Source: Megaleporinus macrocephalus (Eukaryota; Chordata; Actinopteri; Characiformes; Anostomidae). From it: DNA of 64,000 nt. Position numbers and translations under genes: made by a program. Of the stretch, positions 59,870-64,000 are shown one piece after another. Each line of letters starts with the position of its first letter. The first letter of the stretch is position 1. The DNA is taken from contig CM038726.1 of NCBI GenBank assembly GCA_021613375.1, positions 5,276,377 through 5,340,376 on the forward strand. Direction: 5' to 3'. The notes below the pieces were generated by a model. The model was not told the origin of the DNA. It was given only the letters and a program-made list of their open reading frames with translations, and did no database searches.

Positions 59870-60110
59870 TTGAGTGACCTGTTGAGTGGCCTTTGGGTCA
59901 GAGGCTTTTCTGGTCGGAGGTCTCGGTAACGCTACAAAACAGCTAGAAGGCTACCCAGGCAGGTTGCCCTAGCAATGCTACACCACAGCTATGAGACTGT
60001 GTAGGTGAGTTGCCTGCATGACATTACACCAGATTTCTCAGTGACAAGACAAAACAGCTATAAGGCTGTGTAGACAAATTGCCTGGATCCCGCCTCGCTT
60101 AGATATACCA
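59870..60110. repeat. Degenerate tandem repeat, roughly 60-75-base period
   Basis: Recurring words 'acagctagaaggct', 'acagctatgagactgtgtagg', 'acagctataaggctgtgtag' and 'gttgcc(t)'. Too degenerate to define a unit precisely. Confidence 0.4.
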
Positions 60111-60724
60111 GACCCCATGGGGCACACCGAAAAAACGACATGGCTGTGTTTGAGACAGTAATTTCCTACCTCCAGTGGGAGAAGATATTTTTTCATCCTT
60201 ACTTTATGTTTTGTACAGAACCTTTGACAAGTCAGGCTGCAGATTGGGGGCAAGAAACAGACAACAATCACTGGGAGCTGGTGGTAAAGAAACATGATAT
60301 TTTCTACTTTAACATCACCTCTAATAATATTTTCTTAAAAACAGATGATCCATGGGAAACATTTACATTGTTCCAGAAAATGTAGAACCTCAATGTAGAC
60401 TCAATGTAGGGTTGGTGGCATTGCTGGATCCACTGGTGAAGAATGAGTTGAGTGATTCAGTTTCAGCCATCCAAAGTTTCAGGTACTGTATTATGCATGT
60501 ACACACCCCTCTCTCTACATACACAATAAACATACATACACACACTAGGTTCTACTGAAGCCTGAGTAAAATGATGAACCACATGAGAAATATAAACGTA
60601 GTGTTTTTAGAATTTTTCATAAATTATAAGCAAATTTTTCATAAACTGTATTAACAGAAAAATTAAATCAAGTAACTGCAAGTGAATGAAAAAAAACTCC
60701 AATGTGACTCGAGATCTATTGTTG

Positions 60725-61341
60725 TCAGGAGGTGAGTGGGGGAGGGGACGGACCCAAGTGCAGAGTTTGTTCATTTGTTTGTTTATTTGTTTATATTTGA
60801 GTTGGGGGAGTTGAAGTTTGTGATAGTCACTCTAGGTGGGAATTTAACTACCTCCTTGGGTGACCACTGTACACTACCACTGAGGGATCGGAGAGGAGGC
60901 AGCCTGAATGCATCAAAAGCAGTGTTGAAGGAAAAAGGCGGGAAAACAACAAACAAAGGAAACGCCAGAGTACGACGTGTTCAAACAAAAAGGATCAATA
61001 AAAGCCCAAACTGAAACCCTCGTTAAACTTAAACTGTTTCTTTATAAGTTTCCTTTTCTTTTCTTTCAGATCTTAGATCAACATTTCTTTTTGTATCGTC
61101 TGTTCTTTCTTTTATTCTTTTCTTTATTTATTTGTCTTTTTCTTTTTCTGCAGACTCGCCTTATCCCGATCACTCCTCTACAAAGGTGTGGTGCAGACTG
61201 GTGTTTGTGGCTGACTTAAGTAAGGGGCTCCACAGGTGTGCCAGGTGTGTGGAGTCTTTCTCCTTTTCCTGCTGGGCCTCCCTCTGCGCTGACTGAGACC
61301 TCTACTGGTGGCTGGCAGGGCAGCCTGGGCCATTACAGTTA
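60725..61341. mobile_element. Possible solo LTR or LTR-like repeat
   Basis: Runs from TGTCAGGAGGTG to GGCCATTACA; read on the minus strand it starts TGTAATGGCC and contains a run of 'ccagccaccagtagagg', as in fish LTRs. No clear target duplication is visible, so the call is weak. Confidence 0.3.
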
Positions 61342-61554
61342 TGAAGGTGTTCTAAACAGTTATATGATGATAGTTATTGTAATGGAATATGTTACAGAGT
61401 AGAATTAGTACAGTATGTTCAGTCAGCGCTACCTTTTCAGACTATTCAGCTCAACCCGGCAAATACAGCATATCACATAAGTACTTTAATGGTGCTCTCG
61501 GCTCATAGGAACCCTAGTGGTCAGTTGCCTACATTTACCTAGTGGCACCCAGAA

Positions 61555-61960
61555 AGACTATAGAGCATGTTTTATTTGGGTGGGGTCATTCTCAGCAATG
61601 CAGTGACACTGATAAAGTACGTGTTGTGCTGGTGTGAGTGGATCAGACACAGCAGTACTGCTGGAGTGTTTAAACAAAACCAAAACTATCCAGCCAATTA
61701 TGTCGTGTGCACCATGTACTACCACCAACAGCGCCACATCAGTATCATTACACAGTATCATTGGATCCTCCATGTAAATAATATCTGCTCTGTGGTGGTC
61801 CTGTGGGGGTCCTGACTATTGAAGAACAGGGTAACAGAGCCTACAGAGAAACAGATGGACTACAGTCTGTAAGTGTAGAACTACAAAGTGTGCTTATGTG
61901 GTAAGTTCAGCAGATAAACAGACACTGAGTGTAAATACAAGCAGGTGTATGTTATGAATT
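61555..61960 (+). repeat. Dispersed otophysan-type palindromic repeat
   Basis: Words such as 'gtgagtggatcagacacagc', 'gctctgtggtggtcctgtgg', 'gggtcctgactattgaag' and 'cagatggactacagtc' match a repeat I recall as abundant in catfishes and characins. This is the main hint for the taxonomic guess. Confidence 0.5.
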
Positions 61961-62084
61961 TGCTGGGTGGTTCATTCTGTTCAAATTATAAATCTAAATG
62001 TATTTTATTACTAAAACAGTATGTGCTGTCAGTTCACTGTGCTCTTTTTGATAGCCAGCATTTCCACCTGAACCAAGAAAAAAG

Positions 62085-62230
62085 CCCCCCAATAACAGGG
62101 CTCTTGTGACTGTAAGGTTGCCGGGCTTGATCCCCTGGACCAACAGGACACGACTGATGTGCCTTTGAGCAAGGCACCTAACCCTGAAGTGCTCCCCAGG
62201 CACTGTGGATAGTGCTGCCCACCACTCCAG
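62085..62230 (+). repeat. tRNA-derived SINE-like repeat
   Basis: 'ggttgccgggcttgatccc' looks like a B box, followed by 'gagcaaggcacctaaccctg', 'gctccccaggcactgtgg' and 'gctgcccaccactcc', the standard body of a widespread fish SINE. Confidence 0.55.
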
Positions 62231-62689
62231 GCAAGTGTTCTTACTGCAGATAGTTCTGAATTCTAAATGTTGAAGGAAAGTTGCTCCCTCTATTTCCGCC
62301 CCCAACCTAGACCATATTTAGACTTCATATGATACAAATACAACTCAGAGTTAAAGCGCTCACCTGTATGCACAACCATACAATGTCATACACTGACACA
62401 GACAACCATAATATTCCACACTTGAAAAAGATGATGGTTAAGAATGGCCCAATCATGGAGCTTACATTAGCCGCCATTAGCTAAACTGGCCCTTTGTAAA
62501 CAGCCTCGATACCGTCTACGCTGCTTTAGCATGTTTCTCGCTATGAAGCCACATCTTAATTTACATTCATATAAATTAGAGAGCCGCTGTGAGGGATGTG
62601 GCTTTATTCACACTTCAGCTGACCGAGTTCTATTTTGGTGGTTACTGATGTATACATTTTGTTTATTAGTGTTCGGTTGCCAGATAAAG

Positions 62690-63623
62690 GTGGGCTTTTA
62701 CAGCTAAACCACAGCTAAGCTAACTGTTATACTGTGGATGTATTATTTGTGTTGAATAGTTCTAAAATATCAGACACGACAAGAAGAAAATAGAAAGAAA
62801 CACACTTGTTCAACATTTTATGTCATGCAGTTTATTAATAAAATTGTAAAATTGAGACACAAATTTCCTAAAATTAATTTAGCAGCTGTTTTCATTCCTG
62901 TCATTAAAACACAGTGTTCATCCATACGGTCTCGTATCTCGTTATTGTAAATAAAGTTACTGTTTAATAAGTACATATGACTTTAAAAGGCTTTTCTTAT
63001 CTTGATTAACTTCAAAGTGCTGTTCACAATTCCACCACTAGAAGGAGCTGATAAACCACTAATACATATGAGTTTTCCTGTAAAAAGTCATGTATTTAAA
63101 AAAGAGATGATGCCAATTTTCTCAGGTGTGTTAGTGAACAGAAGTACACTAAATGTACATTTACTTAACAAAAATATAACAAACACTACACAATCATTCT
63201 GGTACTAAACTCTATAAGTAATTGTAAGTTTAAGTGCTTGAAGTATTTGTAGAATTAAACATGAACAAATGAATAAAAACACTTACTGGGGAGCATTTTA
63301 ACATAATATATACTCTATAATTTAAATTCACTGTTCATATTCATCTTGAAATACATTTGATCTACACTGAAAAATGAGATTTAAATGTAGTTACGATTCT
63401 GACAAATACTTAAACAGTTTGTTGTATATAGACTTTTGACTGGTAGTGTTTATAAATTGTTCTACTTTGTCATTTATACAGAACTTTATTTATTTATGAT
63501 TTTATCATTTACTACAGATTCTTTTAATCTATAATTAAAACTAACCTGGTTCATTAAGTAAACAGTGTCAGTAATATTCTGAATGTGTTTATAAGATAAT
63601 CATCATATTCAATATATAAATCA
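62690..63623. other. Start of unit E spacer, no gene seen
   Basis: Diverged homologue of 18,850-19,230 and 2,160-2,345 ('ccaccactagaaggagctgat', 'gtaaaaagtcatgtatttaa'). It confirms that the array continues beyond unit D. Confidence 0.55.
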
Positions 63624-64000
63624 TTACTTATCACATAATCTCACAGATGATCCAGAATCATAAACATAGAACCCAGCGTAGAGCGGCTGAGTGAATGTGG
63701 TGTGGACTGTGTGTAGGAGGGTCATTGTATCAGAGACGCTGTAGAAGGACAGAGTTCCTGCACTGTGATCCACATACACTCCTATTCTGGAGGATGAAGG
63801 TCCTGAGATCTTAGTCTCAATGTTGTTGTGTAGGAAACAGAGAGAGGGAGAACATTCCAGACTCCAGGACTGACTGTTGAATCCAAACCCACATTCATTA
63901 CCTCCTCCTTTCCTGCTGATTCCTTTATATGAGACTGATATGAACACAGTTCCTCCCTTACTGCTCCACTCAACCTCCCAGTAACAGCGTCCACTCACAC
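63624..64000 (-). CDS. finTRIM PRY-SPRY exon, partial at window edge (unit E)
   Basis: An open frame from the window edge (VSGRCYWEVEWSS) to SSVRLCDK-stop at 63,624-63,626. It has the SPRY core GISRKGGGNECGFGFNSQ and GVYVDHSAGTL. No lesion is visible in the part present. The PRY start and the other exons lie outside. The neighbouring intact gene in unit D suggests this may also be a working finTRIM. Confidence 0.75.
   Translation of the reverse strand, partial: VSGRCYWEVEWSSKGGTVFISVSYKGISRKGGGNECGFGFNSQSWSLECSPSLCFLHNNIETKISGPSSSRIGVYVDHSAGTLSFYSVSDTMTLLHTVHTTFTQPLYAGFYVYDSGSSVRLCDK

Noticed and set aside
60140..60385. 81-codon plus-strand frame starting MAVFETVISY
   Set aside because: No recognisable family, no splice or promoter context and not repeated elsewhere in the window; left unannotated.

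Overview
This window is teleost nuclear DNA. The genes have spliced GT-AG structures, there are finTRIM (fish TRIM) genes, and the transposons are fish types: Tc1, BEL/Pao, L2/Rex-like LINEs and a TA-flanked element. A dispersed repeat near 61.6 kb looks like one I associate with catfishes and characins, so an otophysan fish is my best guess; that part is inference.

Most of the window is a tandem array of a rearranged finTRIM locus. Unit A runs 1-16,964, unit B 16,965-27,041, unit C 27,042-49,333, unit D from 49,334, and the start of unit E from about 62,690. Units D and E carry the plain version: a finTRIM gene on the minus strand, complete in D (six exons, 551 codons, RING, B-boxes, coiled coil, PRY-SPRY) and cut by the window edge in E. 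In units A-C that gene is wrecked by two shared internal deletions and a shared nonsense codon. Next to each wreck, on the plus strand, stands an intact intronless gene (5,607-6,962; 22,707-24,026; 36,279-37,634), followed by a (CA)n microsatellite and a second PRY-SPRY exon in the opposite orientation to the wreck.

The intronless gene is the most interesting content. It encodes 439-451 residues: a long basic N-terminus, a four-helix voltage-sensor domain with a textbook S4 (a positive residue every third position), and a short coiled coil. There is no S5, pore or S6. The S2-S4 block reads most like CatSper2 from memory, so this looks like a pore-less, CatSper-derived voltage-sensor family. 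All three copies keep the frame and the promoter (GC box, CRE-like site, TATA-like box). Copy A has lost the S3 aspartate and copy B one S4 arginine; only copy C has the full canonical set.

Units A-C also carry conserved exon-like segments of unknown genes with phase-matched splice sites, THAP-domain remnants, a palindromic MITE and a deleted Tc1 element. Later insertions distinguish the units. Unit A has a 5.4-kb TA-flanked element carrying a decayed multi-exon gene, plus an L1 3' end. Unit C has a 3.4-kb LINE and an 8-kb BEL/Pao element that landed in the microsatellite and itself contains a second LINE. Shared deletions make B and C sister units. The B/C and C/D junctions skip parts of the unit, pointing to illegitimate or unequal recombination. 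The stretch 57.8-62.7 kb is single-copy intergenic DNA with dispersed repeats.
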